A stretch of DNA of 64,000 bases from assembly GCA_001072465.1 (NCBI GenBank), contig JVKM01000015.1, positions 61,023-125,022 on the forward strand, in the 5' to 3' direction. Both the position numbers and the translations under genes were made by a program. Every line of letters begins with the position of its first letter. Position 1 is the first letter of the stretch. This document shows positions 34,069-43,136 of this stretch, in pieces. Source of the DNA: Xylanimonas cellulosilytica. Its GTDB lineage: Bacteria; Actinomycetota; Actinomycetes; Actinomycetales; Actinomycetaceae. The notes beneath the pieces were generated by a model. The model made no database searches and was not told where the DNA came from. It saw only the letters and a program-made list of their open reading frames with translations.

Positions 34069-36780
34069 ATGGCCATGAACACCCGTGCGCAGGCGCCTCG
34101 CGTGCCCGACCGCGCCGCCCCCGAAGGCCTCGAAGCCAAGTGGGGTGAGGCCTGGGAAAGCCAGGGCACCTACGCTTTTGACCGCACCGCGACGCGCGAG
34201 CAGGTGTACTCGATCGACACTCCCCCGCCGACGGTATCCGGCTCCCTGCACATCGGCCATGTTTTCTCCTACACGCACACCGACGTCGTGGCCCGCTACC
34301 AGCGCATGATCGGCAAGTCCGTGTTCTACCCGATGGGTTGGGACGACAACGGCCTGCCCACCGAGCGCCGCGTGCAGAACTACTTCGGCGTGCGCGTGGA
34401 CGCGACGCTGCCCTACGACCCCGACTTCGAGCCCCCGCACGTGGGCGGCGACGGCAAGTCGATCAAGGCTCGCGACCAGAAGCCGATTTCGCGTAAGAAC
34501 TTCGTGGAGCTGTGCGAGCGCCTCACCCAGGAGGACGAGGCTCAGTTCGAGGCGCTGTGGCGCTACCTGGGTCTGAGCGTGGACTGGAAGCAGAACTATC
34601 AGACGATCGGCGCGCGTGCGCGCAAGGTCGCCCAGGCCGCGTTCCTGCGCAACCTCGCGCGCGGCGAGGCCTACCAGGCCGAGGCCCCGGGCCTGTGGGA
34701 CGTCACCTTCCAGACGGCGGTCGCCCAGGCTGAACTGGAGAGCCGCGAGTACCCGGGTTTCTACCACCGCCTGGCCTTCCACATCACGGACGCCGAGGCC
34801 GCCGCGAAGGCTGCCGCTGCGGGCGCGCCCGTCGAGGACAGCGTGGACGTGTGCATCGAGACGACGCGTCCCGAGCTGCTGGCCGCCTGCGTCGCCCTGA
34901 TCGCCCACCCGGACGACGAGCGCTACAAGCCGCTGTTCGGCACGACGGTCGCCTCCCCCGTGTACGGCGTCGAGGTGCCGATCCTGCCCCACCCCGAGGC
35001 CGAGATGGACAAGGGCGCGGGCATCGCCATGTGCTGTACCTTCGGCGATACGACCGACATCGACTGGTGGCGTGACCTGGAGCTGCCGCTGCGCGCGATC
35101 CTGCGCAAGGACGGCCGCATCATCACCGAGACCCCCGAGTGGATCGCGACCGATGCGGGCCGCGCGGCTTTCGAGGAGATCACCGGCAAGACGACGTTCT
35201 CCGCGCGCGAGGCCGTGGTGGCCGCCCTGCGCGAGTCGGGCGAGCTGAAGGGCGAGCCGACCAAGACGATGCGTCAGACCAACTTCTTCGAGAAGGGCGA
35301 CAAGCCCCTCGAGATCGTCACCTCGCGCCAGTGGTACATCCGTAACGGTGGCCGCGCGTGGACGAACCCGGCCTCGGGAGCGGACTTGAACGAGGAGCTC
35401 ATCGGCCGCGGCCGCGAGCTGGAGTTCCACCCCGACTTCATGCGCGTGCGCTATGAGAACTGGGTGAAGGGCCTGAAGGGCGACTGGCTGGTCTCGCGTC
35501 AGCGCTTCTTCGGCGTGCCGTTCCCGCTGTGGTACCGCGTGGACGCGGACGGCCAGGTCAATTACGACGACATCATCACCCCGTCTGAGGCCGCTCTGCC
35601 GGTTGATCCGTCGACGGACGTGCCGGAGGGCTACACGGAGGATCAGCGCGGCGTGGCCGGCGGTTTCGTGGGCGAGCTGGACATCATGGACACGTGGGCG
35701 ACGTCCTCGCTGTCCCCGCAGCTGGCGTGTGGCTGGCTGGATGACGAGGACCTGTTCGCTCGCACGTACCCGATGGATCTGCGCCCGCAGGGCCAGGACA
35801 TCATTCGTACGTGGCTGTTCTCTACCGTGGTGCGCGCGGACCTGGAGTTCGGTGCGCTGCCGTGGAAGCATGCGGGCCTGTCGGGCTGGATCCTGGATTC
35901 GGACCACAAGAAGATGTCCAAGTCCAAGGGCAACGTCGTGACCCCCATGGGCATCCTGGAGAAGTACGGGTCGGATGCCGTGCGCTACTGGGCGGCATCG
36001 GCTCGCCTGGGCCTGGATGCGGCGTTCGACGAGCAGCAGATGAAGATTGGTCGCCGCCTGGCGATCAAGGTGCTCAACGCGTCGAAGTTTGCTCTCACGA
36101 TGGGCGGCGAGGGCGCGGCGATCGATCTGGATCCGGCGCTGGTGACGGTGCCGCTGGATCGTTCGGTGCTGGCGGCGCTGGCCTCCGTCATTGACGAGGC
36201 CTCGGCTGCCCTGGCGTCCTACGAGCACTCTCGTGCGCTCGAGGTCACGGAGTCGTTCTTCTGGACGTTCTGCGACGACTACCTGGAGCTGGTCAAGGAG
36301 CGCGCCTACAACCGCGATGGCGCGTGGGACGAGGCCTCGGCCGCGTCTGCCCGTGCGGCCCTGGCGATCGTCATCGACAACGTCGTGCGTCTGCTGGCCC
36401 CCTACCTGCCGTATGTGACGGAAGAGGTGTGGAGCTGGTACCGCGAGGGCAGCGTGCACACCGCCCCGTGGCCGGTGTTGGCGGACCTGGCTGGCGTCGA
36501 GGGCGATCCCTCGGTGCTCGAGGCCGCTTCCTCTGCTCTGATCGCGCTGCGCCGCGTGAAGTCCGAGGCGAAGGTGTCGCCGCGTACGCCGTTCCTGGCG
36601 GTGACGGTGCGCGCCCCGCAGGCTCAGGTGGAGGCCTTGGAGTCCGTGAAGGGCGACCTGGAGGCCGCATCGAAGGCCGTGGGCGCCCTGACCGTGGCCG
36701 CTTCCGACGACGCTGAGGCCACCGAGGCCGTCGTCGAGTCCTTCGAGCTGGGCGAGGCTCCTGCGAAGCGCAAGGGCTGA
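34069..36780 (+). CDS. valS: valyl-tRNA synthetase
   Basis: The product has 903 residues from the ATG at 34069; another ATG lies 2 codons later. It charges tRNA-Val and edits threonine mischarging. The class I signatures are HIGH in GSLHIGHVF and KMSKS in KKMSKSKGN. The large CP1 editing domain (about 180-420) and the anticodon-binding domain (about 660-800) are present. The C-terminal coiled coil is short. It diverges from the M20 gene. I see no T-box or attenuator in the 220-nt upstream region. The actinobacterial clpX-valS neighbourhood is preserved at a distance. Confidence 0.97.
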   Translation: MAMNTRAQAPRVPDRAAPEGLEAKWGEAWESQGTYAFDRTATREQVYSIDTPPPTVSGSLHIGHVFSYTHTDVVARYQRMIGKSVFYPMGWDDNGLPTERRVQNYFGVRVDATLPYDPDFEPPHVGGDGKSIKARDQKPISRKNFVELCERLTQEDEAQFEALWRYLGLSVDWKQNYQTIGARARKVAQAAFLRNLARGEAYQAEAPGLWDVTFQTAVAQAELESREYPGFYHRLAFHITDAEAAAKAAAAGAPVEDSVDVCIETTRPELLAACVALIAHPDDERYKPLFGTTVASPVYGVEVPILPHPEAEMDKGAGIAMCCTFGDTTDIDWWRDLELPLRAILRKDGRIITETPEWIATDAGRAAFEEITGKTTFSAREAVVAALRESGELKGEPTKTMRQTNFFEKGDKPLEIVTSRQWYIRNGGRAWTNPASGADLNEELIGRGRELEFHPDFMRVRYENWVKGLKGDWLVSRQRFFGVPFPLWYRVDADGQVNYDDIITPSEAALPVDPSTDVPEGYTEDQRGVAGGFVGELDIMDTWATSSLSPQLACGWLDDEDLFARTYPMDLRPQGQDIIRTWLFSTVVRADLEFGALPWKHAGLSGWILDSDHKKMSKSKGNVVTPMGILEKYGSDAVRYWAASARLGLDAAFDEQQMKIGRRLAIKVLNASKFALTMGGEGAAIDLDPALVTVPLDRSVLAALASVIDEASAALASYEHSRALEVTESFFWTFCDDYLELVKERAYNRDGAWDEASAASARAALAIVIDNVVRLLAPYLPYVTEEVWSWYREGSVHTAPWPVLADLAGVEGDPSVLEAASSALIALRRVKSEAKVSPRTPFLAVTVRAPQAQVEALESVKGDLEAASKAVGALTVAASDDAEATEAVVESFELGEAPAKRKG

Positions 36781-36794
36781 GCGTTAGGCTGCTG

Positions 36795-36832
36795 GGGGGC
36801 CGCCCGTGGAACACCACGGGCGGCCCCCTTTT
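36795..36832 (+). terminator. valS terminator
   Basis: GGGGGCCGCCCGTGG and CCACGGGCGGCCCCC form a perfect 15-bp stem with a 4-nt loop, followed by TTTT. It is a textbook intrinsic terminator. Confidence 0.95.
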
Positions 36833-37135
36833 GCACATCAGGTGGTGGTGCAGCCCCGAAGATCAAGGCTTCAATCACCACGCGTGCAGCAGATGTGTAT
36901 GGGCGTTGTTAGGGTCAAGTCATGGCAATCAAGACGCTCGACGAGGTGAAGGCCGAGCTCGGCCTGGACTAGTGGCGACACAGGTTTGGCTCAACCCTGC
37001 CACAGCAGGCACAGTCAGCCACCCCTAAAGACAGCCCCTCTCCCCCACCCTACGGTCGCGTAGGATAGGGGAAGCAACAGCTGCGCCGCTGGCCCCGTCC
37101 CGCGGCGCTCACCGCCCAGCGACCAGGGAGCAGAC
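36833..37135 (+). other. 303-nt intergenic region between valS and the acyl-CoA ligase
   Basis: The region holds a 16-codon ORF and the promoter area of the acyl-CoA ligase gene. TAGGAT (37061-37066) is a possible -10, but no good -35 is visible. Apart from these I see no gene, repeat or structured RNA. Confidence 0.5.
36922..36972 (+). pseudogene. 16-residue ORF, possible gene remnant or small peptide
   Basis: ATG to TAG encodes MAIKTLDEVKAELGLD. A TAGGGT hexamer ends 6 nt before the ATG, a spacing seen at leaderless starts, but there is no -35. The peptide looks like the start of a longer helical protein cut short by the stop codon. It could be a decayed gene or chance. Confidence 0.25.
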
Positions 37136-39019
37136 ATGACCGCCGAAGAAACCCCGGCCTCGTCAAACAACGACGAGACGACGCAGGCGCAGACGACCAC
37201 CGAAGCCCTCGAGTGGCACGCCCCCGTCCTGGTGCGCATCGACGAGCACACGACGATCCCTCACCTGCTCAAAGAACGCGTACAGCGCGGCGCCACCCGC
37301 CCCCTCATCCTGCGCAAGATCGGCATCGGCGACACCTGGCGCTCCATCACAGCGCGCGAGTTCTACGACGAGGTCCACGCGCTCGCCGCCGGCCTCATCG
37401 CGCGGGGCCTCGAGCCCGGCGACCGCGTCGCGATCATGAGCCGCACCCGCTACGAGTGGACGCTCCTCGACTTCGCATGCTGGGCGGCCGGCCTCGTCCC
37501 CGTGCCCATCTACGAGACCAGCTCCATCGACCAGGTCGCCCACGTCCTCGTCGACGCGGACGTCCACCTCATCATCACCGAGACCGTGTCCATGGCGGAG
37601 ATCGTGCGCGCAGCCGCCGAGCGCGAAAACCGCGACAATACGCACGTCCTCTCCCTGGATTCGGAGGCCATCGAGACCCTCATCGCGGAGGGGGCGGCCA
37701 CCCCGCGCGAGCGCGTCCTCGCTCGCTCTGAGGCCCTCACGAAGGACGACATCGCCACCATCGTCTACACGTCGGGCACGACAGGCACGCCCAAGGGAAC
37801 GGTCCTGAGCCACGAGAACTTCACGAACCTGTGCCTCAACGCCCACGCGTGGATGCCGGAGATCGCGGCGGGCAAGAACTCGCGCCTGCTCCTCTTCCTG
37901 CCCCTGGCCCACGTGTTCGCGCGTTTCCTGCAGGTCTTCCAGATCAGCGGCAACGGCGTCCTCGGCCACGCCTCCAACATCAAGAACCTGCTGGGCGACC
38001 TGGCGTCCTTTAAGCCGAGCTACCTCCTGGTGGTCCCGCGCGTCCTGGAGAAGATCTACAATTCGGCGGACACGAAGGCGTCCGGCCCGAAGCGCAAGAT
38101 CTTCCGCTGGGCCGCCAAGGTTGCGATCGCCTACTCCCAGGCCCTGGACACGGAAGAGGGCCCGTCGGCGTCGCTGAAGGCCCAGCACGCGCTGGCGGAC
38201 AAGCTCGTCTACCAGCAGATCATCCGCCTGGTGGGCGGCAACGCGGACTACATCGTGTCGGGCGGCGCTCCCCTGGCCCCCTGGCTCGCGCACTTCTACC
38301 GCGGCGTCGGCATCCCCGTCTTGGAGGGCTACGGCCTGACCGAGACGGTCGGCCCGGTCTCCGTCAACACGCCCCGCCTGTCCAAGATCGGCACCGTGGG
38401 CCCGGCCCTGCCGCCCATGTCCTTCAAGATCAGCGACGAGGGCGAAATCCTGCTCAAGGGCTCGAGCGTCTTCCAGCGCTACCACAACGACCCCGAGGCC
38501 ACGGCCGCCTGCTTCACCGAAGACGGCTGGTTCCGCACGGGCGACCTGGGGTCCCTGGACCGCGATGGCTACGTGTCCATCACGGGCCGCGCGAAGGAGA
38601 TCATCGTGACGGCGGGCGGCAAGAACGTCGCCCCGACCGCCCTCGAGAATCCGATGCGCTCCCACCCGCTCATCTCCCAGGTCCTGGTCGTGGGCGACCA
38701 GCGGCCCTTCATCGCCGCGCTCATCACGCTCGACGCGGAGATGCTGCCCGATTGGCTCGCCGCGCACTCGCTGCCACCGATGAGCGTGGCCGAGGCGGCC
38801 ACGAACGTCGAGGTCCTGGCCTCCCTGGAGAAGGCGGTGGCCTCGGCGAACGAGCACGTCTCGCGCGCCGAGTCAATCCGCAAGATTAAGGTCCTCACGA
38901 CCGACTTTACGGAAGCGAACGGCCTTCTCACCCCGTCGCTGAAGGTCAAGCGCCTGGAAGCCACGCGCCGCCTCGCGCCCGTCATCGACGAGATCTACGG
39001 CGGCCCCGTGCAGAACTGA
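37136..39019 (+). CDS. long-chain acyl-CoA synthetase (AMP-forming)
   Basis: This 627-residue ligase activates fatty acids to acyl-CoA through an acyl-adenylate. The AMP-binding P-loop is YTSGTTGTPKGT (about 211-222). A5-type YGLTETVGP and the motif TGDLGSLDRDGYVSITGR (about 471-488) follow. The catalytic Lys segment lies near the C-terminus in NGLLTPSLKVKR. It resembles the FadD15 class of actinobacteria. An acidic, Thr-rich N-terminal tail (1-27) contains PASS, encoded by 12 bases of the dispersed word. It is monocistronic. Confidence 0.92.
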   Translation: MTAEETPASSNNDETTQAQTTTEALEWHAPVLVRIDEHTTIPHLLKERVQRGATRPLILRKIGIGDTWRSITAREFYDEVHALAAGLIARGLEPGDRVAIMSRTRYEWTLLDFACWAAGLVPVPIYETSSIDQVAHVLVDADVHLIITETVSMAEIVRAAAERENRDNTHVLSLDSEAIETLIAEGAATPRERVLARSEALTKDDIATIVYTSGTTGTPKGTVLSHENFTNLCLNAHAWMPEIAAGKNSRLLLFLPLAHVFARFLQVFQISGNGVLGHASNIKNLLGDLASFKPSYLLVVPRVLEKIYNSADTKASGPKRKIFRWAAKVAIAYSQALDTEEGPSASLKAQHALADKLVYQQIIRLVGGNADYIVSGGAPLAPWLAHFYRGVGIPVLEGYGLTETVGPVSVNTPRLSKIGTVGPALPPMSFKISDEGEILLKGSSVFQRYHNDPEATAACFTEDGWFRTGDLGSLDRDGYVSITGRAKEIIVTAGGKNVAPTALENPMRSHPLISQVLVVGDQRPFIAALITLDAEMLPDWLAAHSLPPMSVAEAATNVEVLASLEKAVASANEHVSRAESIRKIKVLTTDFTEANGLLTPSLKVKRLEATRRLAPVIDEIYGGPVQN

Positions 39020-39045
39020 CGCACGCACGACCAAGACGCCCATGA

Positions 39046-39111
39046 ACGAGGCCGTGGCCGGCTCGCACTCCCCCGCTCAGTATCGGGGTTGGCGAGCCGG
39101 CCACGGCTTTT
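39046..39111. terminator. bidirectional terminator containing a variant of the 13-bp word
   Basis: GCCGTGGCCGGCTCGC and GCGAGCCGGCCACGGC form a 16-bp stem followed by TTTT. The left side contains ACGAGGCCGTGGC (39046-39058). An inner CCCC/GGGG hairpin fills the loop. It lies between convergent genes. Confidence 0.85.
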
Positions 39112-39124
39112 GTGGGTGGGAAAC

Positions 39125-40333
39125 CTACTGCGAGGCGAGCGCCGCCGTGGGCGGTGTGCGGGCCGCTCGGATCGCGGGGTAGAGCCCGGCGACGGCGCCG
39201 ATGAGGAGAGTCGCGCCGAGGCCTGCGGCGATCACCCACCAGTGCAGGGTGGGCGGCCAGCCGTACGCGTAGCACATGCCCCAGGTGACGCCCGCGCCGA
39301 TGAGGCATCCGGCAAGTCCTCCAAGGAAGGACAGGAGCAGGGCTTCGGCCAGGAACTGCACGGTGATGTGCCCCCGCTTGGCGCCCAGAGACCGGCGCAG
39401 GCCGATCTCTTTGCGGCGTTCCAGGACGGAGATGATCATCGTGTTGGCCACGCCGATGCCGCCAACGAGCAGGGCGATTGAGCCGACACCCGCGAGCAGC
39501 GTCGTGAGGGTCTGGTCAGCCGCGTTCTGGGCGGCCAGCGCGTCGGAGGGGCGCGAGACCTTCAGGCCGGTGGCACCCTGCGGAGCCAGGGTGGGTCCGA
39601 GGAGCTCACGCACTGCCTCGACCTGGTCTTCGCTGGAACGCTCGTAGATCGTCGTGGGCGTCTTGCCCGCGTCGAAGTACGTGCCCGCGGCGGGCACTCC
39701 GATGAGGGCGGCGTTATCGAGTTCCTCGGCCAAGGGAGCTGGGTCCATGATGCCCAGGACGGTGAAGGACATGCCGCCCAGCCACACCTGGGTGCCCGGC
39801 TCGACGACGCCGAGCAGCTGCGCGGCCTTCGAGCCCAGGACGACACCCGGGTACTTCGCGGTGGCATCGTTGAGCCAGGCGCCCTTCTTCATGGTCCCTG
39901 AGACGACCTTCAGGAGGTTCGTGTCGGCCGCCATCGTGATGATGCCGCCGGTCGCGTTCGGGTCGGACAGTCGCGAGCGGTACACGGAGACGCCGCTCAG
40001 CGTCGACGTCGAGGCCGCGTCGGTGACGCCCGGGATCATGAGGGTGCGCCCCACCGAGTCCTCGGGCAGGATGAGGTCCGTTCCCGACAGGTCGGCGCCG
40101 CTGCGCGCGGTCAGCATGTTCGTGCCGAGAGCCCGCAGCTGTTCTTGCAGGCGGGCCTGTGAGGAGGCCGAGACGCCGACGACGCCGACCATGGCCGCAA
40201 TGCCGATCGCGATGCCCAGGGCCGAGAGGACGGCTCGCATGGGGCGGGCGCGCAGGCCCGTCAGGCCAAGGCGAGCGACGTCCGAGAGACGCAGCGCGGA
40301 GCGGCCGGTACCCGTATTCTTCTTACTCGCCAT
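39125..40333 (-). CDS. MacB/FtsX-type ABC permease
   Basis: The product has 402 residues from the ATG at 40333, inside the last 11 nt of the ATPase gene; the ATG at 40375 would overlap further. Layout is typical of MacB/FtsX permeases: one N-terminal membrane helix (about 30-50), a large extracytoplasmic domain (about 55-270) and three C-terminal membrane helices. [19 protein letters not shown] is the cytoplasmic coupling segment. This class is a mechanotransmitter rather than a classical importer and often exports lipoproteins, toxins or antibiotics. It is the last gene of a four-gene operon. Confidence 0.92.
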   Translation of the reverse strand: MASKKNTGTGRSALRLSDVARLGLTGLRARPMRAVLSALGIAIGIAAMVGVVGVSASSQARLQEQLRALGTNMLTARSGADLSGTDLILPEDSVGRTLMIPGVTDAASTSTLSGVSVYRSRLSDPNATGGIITMAADTNLLKVVSGTMKKGAWLNDATAKYPGVVLGSKAAQLLGVVEPGTQVWLGGMSFTVLGIMDPAPLAEELDNAALIGVPAAGTYFDAGKTPTTIYERSSEDQVEAVRELLGPTLAPQGATGLKVSRPSDALAAQNAADQTLTTLLAGVGSIALLVGGIGVANTMIISVLERRKEIGLRRSLGAKRGHITVQFLAEALLLSFLGGLAGCLIGAGVTWGMCYAYGWPPTLHWWVIAAGLGATLLIGAVAGLYPAIRAARTPPTAALASQ

Positions 40334-41021
40334 GGTCACCTCCCGGGTGTGCGGAGTCGGAGACGATCTCGCCATCGCGGATGGCGATCTGTCTGGGCAG
40401 CGATGCTGCCAGGTCGTTGTCGTGGGTGATCACGATGATGGTCGTGCCGGCCTCGTTAAGCTCTCGCAGGAGGGCGACGATGGACGCGCCCGAGCGGGAG
40501 TCGAGGTTACCGGTGGGCTCGTCGGCGAGCAGCAGGGCAGGGTGCCCAATGATGGCACGAGCGATCGCGACGCGCTGGCGCTCACCGCCCGACATCTGGT
40601 GGGGCTTGTGATCCATGCGGTGCCCGAGGCCCACGCGGGTCAGGGCCTCACGCGCAGCCTCGCGGCGCTTGGTGCGCGGCACCCCCCGGTAGAGCAGTCC
40701 GTCTGCAACATTGTCGAGGGCGGACACGCCGGCGGTGAGGTGGAACTGCTGGAAGACAAATCCGATCAGTGAGGAGCGCACTCCCGACAGTTCGGTGTCC
40801 CGCAGGGAGGACACGTCCGTGCCGTTGATGCACACGCTGCCCGAGGTGGGCCGATCCAGCGTTCCGATGAGGTTGAGCAGGGTGGATTTTCCTGAGCCGG
40901 ATGGCCCGACGATGGCGACAAACTCGCCCTCGTCAACGGCCAGGGACACTCCGTTACAGGCGTGCACGGGCGGGCTGCCGAAGGACCGGTGCACGTCGGT
41001 CAGTTGCAGGATGTGGCTCAT
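40323..41021 (-). CDS. MacB/LolD-type ABC ATPase
   Basis: This 232-residue ATPase has Walker [11 protein letters not shown]-loop GFVFQQFHL, signature [14 protein letters not shown] and Walker [13 protein letters not shown], the TGNLD form typical of the LolD/MacB class. The catalytic Glu and H-loop His (ITHDNDLA) are present. It overlaps the adaptor gene by 4 nt and the permease gene by 11 nt, so the three are translated together. Confidence 0.95.
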   Translation of the reverse strand: MSHILQLTDVHRSFGSPPVHACNGVSLAVDEGEFVAIVGPSGSGKSTLLNLIGTLDRPTSGSVCINGTDVSSLRDTELSGVRSSLIGFVFQQFHLTAGVSALDNVADGLLYRGVPRTKRREAAREALTRVGLGHRMDHKPHQMSGGERQRVAIARAIIGHPALLLADEPTGNLDSRSGASIVALLRELNEAGTTIIVITHDNDLAASLPRQIAIRDGEIVSDSAHPGGDHGE

Positions 41022-42094
41022 CGGTTGGGCACCACCACACGCTGGCCTTCGGCGATCTCGTCGCCGCTCACTTCGACGCGGTCTCCCGCGAACAGGCCGA
41101 CGGTGACGGGAACCCGGCGAATCTCGCCCTTCTCATCCACGACCTCAACACCGAACTGGTCGGTGCTCAGGGCCACGAGCGCGCCGAGGGGCACGGACAG
41201 CACGCCGGTGCGGGTCTCGGAGGTCAGGCCGAGGGAGACGGATGCCTCCTGCAGTCCCTCGAGGGCGGCGGGGTCGTCGGGGGTGATGGTGACCGGGATG
41301 ATCCGCTCTTTGTTGGCGTCCTTGCTGCCTTCTTCGCTGGCCTTTTCACGCGGCGGCTCGACGGAGCTGATCGTTCCGGTCGTCGTCGTGGCGGAGCCGG
41401 GCAGGCGCACGGTCACGGAGTTTCCGACGACGCCGAGGGCCTGGTCGGAGAGCTTCAGATTCGCGGAGATCACCTGACGCGATGACGAGGCCGTGAACAG
41501 TTCCGTTTCCATCGTCGCGTTGTCGCCGACGCGGGCTTTGAGTGCTCCGATGCGCAGGTCTTCGGGGGCGAAGAGGACGGTGCCCAGCGGCAACGTACCG
41601 TTCTGGGGCAGGGTGAGGGCCTTCTGCCACTTCTTGATCGCCGCGATCGTGTTCCAGTCGAAGTGAGCGTTGGGGGTGGCCTCGAAGTAGCCGAGCTCGG
41701 ACAGCGCGGTCTCCAGCTGGGTGACGTCCTCTCCGTCGCTCATGCCCTCCTCGAACGCGCGCCAGGCGGGGGTTGCGCCGTGGAGCAGGTAGGTGTTGTT
41801 ACCGGCAACCGTGTACACGTGTGATCCCTGGGTGAGGGTCGTGCCGGGCGTGGGCAGGGCGGTGACGACGCCTTCGAAGGCGCTCTTGAGGGTGTAGGAG
41901 TCGGCGTAGTGGAGAGTTCCCTGGACGGTGGTCTCCCCCACCAGGTCGCCCTTCGTGACGGTCGCCGTCGCGCCGTCAAAAGACTGGGGGGCTTGGGCAT
42001 CCGCGTTGGCGCCCGAGCAAGCTGACAGTGTCATTCCGGCGACGGCCAGCATCGCGAGTGCTGCAGCGAGGCGTGGGGTTCGCGGACGCTTCAC
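41018..42094 (-). CDS. MacA-like adaptor lipoprotein with peptidoglycan-binding domain
   Basis: The product has 358 residues from a GTG at 42094 that overlaps the upstream stop by 4 nt. The signal peptide ends in lipobox LSAC, so it is a membrane-anchored lipoprotein. A lipoyl/barrel-sandwich part ([19 protein letters not shown]) is interrupted by a PG_binding_1-like domain ([26 protein letters not shown], about 128-185). A beta-barrel and membrane-proximal domain follow. Such adaptors dock on MacB-like permeases, and the peptidoglycan-binding insert could anchor the complex in the wall. Confidence 0.9.
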   Translation of the reverse strand: MKRPRTPRLAAALAMLAVAGMTLSACSGANADAQAPQSFDGATATVTKGDLVGETTVQGTLHYADSYTLKSAFEGVVTALPTPGTTLTQGSHVYTVAGNNTYLLHGATPAWRAFEEGMSDGEDVTQLETALSELGYFEATPNAHFDWNTIAAIKKWQKALTLPQNGTLPLGTVLFAPEDLRIGALKARVGDNATMETELFTASSSRQVISANLKLSDQALGVVGNSVTVRLPGSATTTTGTISSVEPPREKASEEGSKDANKERIIPVTITPDDPAALEGLQEASVSLGLTSETRTGVLSVPLGALVALSTDQFGVEVVDEKGEIRRVPVTVGLFAGDRVEVSGDEIAEGQRVVVPNR

Positions 42095-42564
42095 TTGGCG
42101 GCCCCCGCCTGCTGGAAGCACTTGTTGAGCACGTCCTCGGGGATGTCCTTGACGCTGATGCCTTCACCGGCCTGCGGGTCCTTGACGTCGTATCCGGCCT
42201 CACGCAGGCACTGGGCTGCCTTGACCATGGCTTCACGTGCCGCCGGGTCGTTCGCGATGTTGTCGTCACCGGCAATTCCTGGCATCTTCGCCATGCACTC
42301 GTTAATCGCGGCGTCGAAGGCAGGGTTGTGGTCGTTGAGCTGGTCGGGCGTCAGGCCGGTGTCGGGCACATCGAAGCCCTTCTCGCGCATGCACTGGGCG
42401 AAGAGGAGGTTGGCATCGCCTTCAGCCGCCGAGGCCGGGCTCTTCGAGCTGGACGGAGACGAGGCGGACGAGCTGGACGATCCGGTCGATCCGCATGCGC
42501 TGAGGGCCGCTGCCAGGGTGATGGCGATGACGGCAAGGGCGCGCGTCTGTGCGCGATTCTTCAT
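42091..42564 (-). CDS. small lipoprotein with two Cys-Met/Leu-Arg repeats
   Basis: This 157-residue protein has a lipoprotein signal peptide with lipobox LSAC, then a Ser-rich linker (about 25-45). Two related units follow, FAQCMREKGFDVPD and AAQCLREAGYDVKD, plus further Cys residues near NECMAKM and NKCFQQ. Cys pairs suggest disulfides outside the membrane. Lipoproteins with CMRxxG-type repeats accompany MacAB-like systems in other actinobacteria; their role is unknown. It is the first gene of the operon and overlaps the adaptor gene. Confidence 0.85.
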   Translation of the reverse strand: MKNRAQTRALAVIAITLAAALSACGSTGSSSSSASSPSSSKSPASAAEGDANLLFAQCMREKGFDVPDTGLTPDQLNDHNPAFDAAINECMAKMPGIAGDDNIANDPAAREAMVKAAQCLREAGYDVKDPQAGEGISVKDIPEDVLNKCFQQAGAAK

Positions 42565-42608
42565 CGAAAACTCCTTGAGGACTACTTATCGGCAATGGTT
42601 CTCACTGC

Positions 42609-42623
42609 CTGTATAGATTACAG
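42609..42623 (-). promoter_or_regulatory. promoter/operator of the MacAB-like operon
   Basis: CTGTA-tagat-TACAG is an inverted repeat. On the minus strand it contains a TATACA -10, with a weak TTTCAG -35 at 17-nt spacing. An operator over the -10 would suit a TetR- or GntR-type repressor, which is not encoded here. Confidence 0.4.
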
Positions 42624-42626
42624 TCC

Positions 42627-42639
42627 ACAACCCTGAAAG
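42627..42639 (-). repeat. direct repeat ACAACCCTGAAAG, copy 1
   Basis: The same 13-mer with one change (ACAACCCTGAGAG) occurs at 42682-42694, 55 nt to the right, in the region upstream of the lipoprotein gene. Copy 1 overlaps the candidate -35. It may be a regulator site. Confidence 0.4.
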
Positions 42640-42681
42640 CTACCTGAGAACTATCCGGGAGCCTGCGCAGAATTTCATCAG

Positions 42682-42694
42682 ACAACCCTGAGAG
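42682..42694 (-). repeat. direct repeat ACAACCCTGAGAG, copy 2
   Basis: It is one mismatch from 42627-42639. It is followed by a single exact copy of the dispersed 13-bp word at 42698-42710. Confidence 0.4.
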
Positions 42695-42697
42695 TTC

Positions 42698-42710
42698 ACG
42701 AGGCCGGGGC
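42698..42710 (+). repeat. dispersed 13-bp word, single intergenic copy
   Basis: An exact ACGAGGCCGGGGC between the chorismate mutase gene and the MacAB-operon promoter. It has no second arm; a GCGCT/AGCGC mini-hairpin follows. Confidence 0.8.
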
Positions 42711-42733
42711 TTGGCGCTCCCCCAGCGCGCAGT

Positions 42734-43090
42734 TTAGAGGCACGAACCCTCGTCGTATTCGGCCTTAATGTCCTCGTGGTGGCGGATGACCTCGCGGACC
42801 ATGAAGCCCAGGAACTTCTCGGCAAAATCGGGGTCGAGGCCGGAGGACGCCGCCAGGGTACGCAGGCGCTCGACCTGGCGCGCCTCGCGATCCGGGTCGG
42901 CGGGAGGCAGGTCCAGGCGGGCCTTGATGTGCCCGACGCGCTGGGTGCAGCGGAAACGCTCAGCGAGGATGTGCACGAGGGCAGCGTCGATGTTGTCGAT
43001 CGTTGCGCGAGCCTCCGCCAGCTCGGAGGGAATGCCGCTCACGCCCGCATCCGCCGAAGCGGCCACCGAGGCCTCGTCACGCTGTGCCAT
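42734..43090 (-). CDS. chorismate mutase
   Basis: This 118-residue AroQ-class helical enzyme converts chorismate to prephenate for Phe and Tyr synthesis. Family positions visible are the N-terminal helix with IDNIDAALVHILAERF (Arg in RFRCTQRVG), the Lys in HIKARLDLPPADPDREARQVERL, given here as KARLDLPPADPDREA, and the C-terminal helix FLGFMVREVIRHHE. The fairly hydrophilic N-terminal 20 residues are poorly conserved. It is a stand-alone gene between the MacAB operon and clpX on the same strand. Confidence 0.9.
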   Translation of the reverse strand: MAQRDEASVAASADAGVSGIPSELAEARATIDNIDAALVHILAERFRCTQRVGHIKARLDLPPADPDREARQVERLRTLAASSGLDPDFAEKFLGFMVREVIRHHEDIKAEYDEGSCL

Positions 43091-43136
43091 TGTTCCTCCC
43101 CTAAGGTCTCAACTGACCTCAGTGTAGCGGGCGGAC

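Noticed and set aside
34063..36459. Minus-strand 798-codon frame
   Set aside because: It is the mirror of valS; no start with a ribosome-binding site and no domain is seen.
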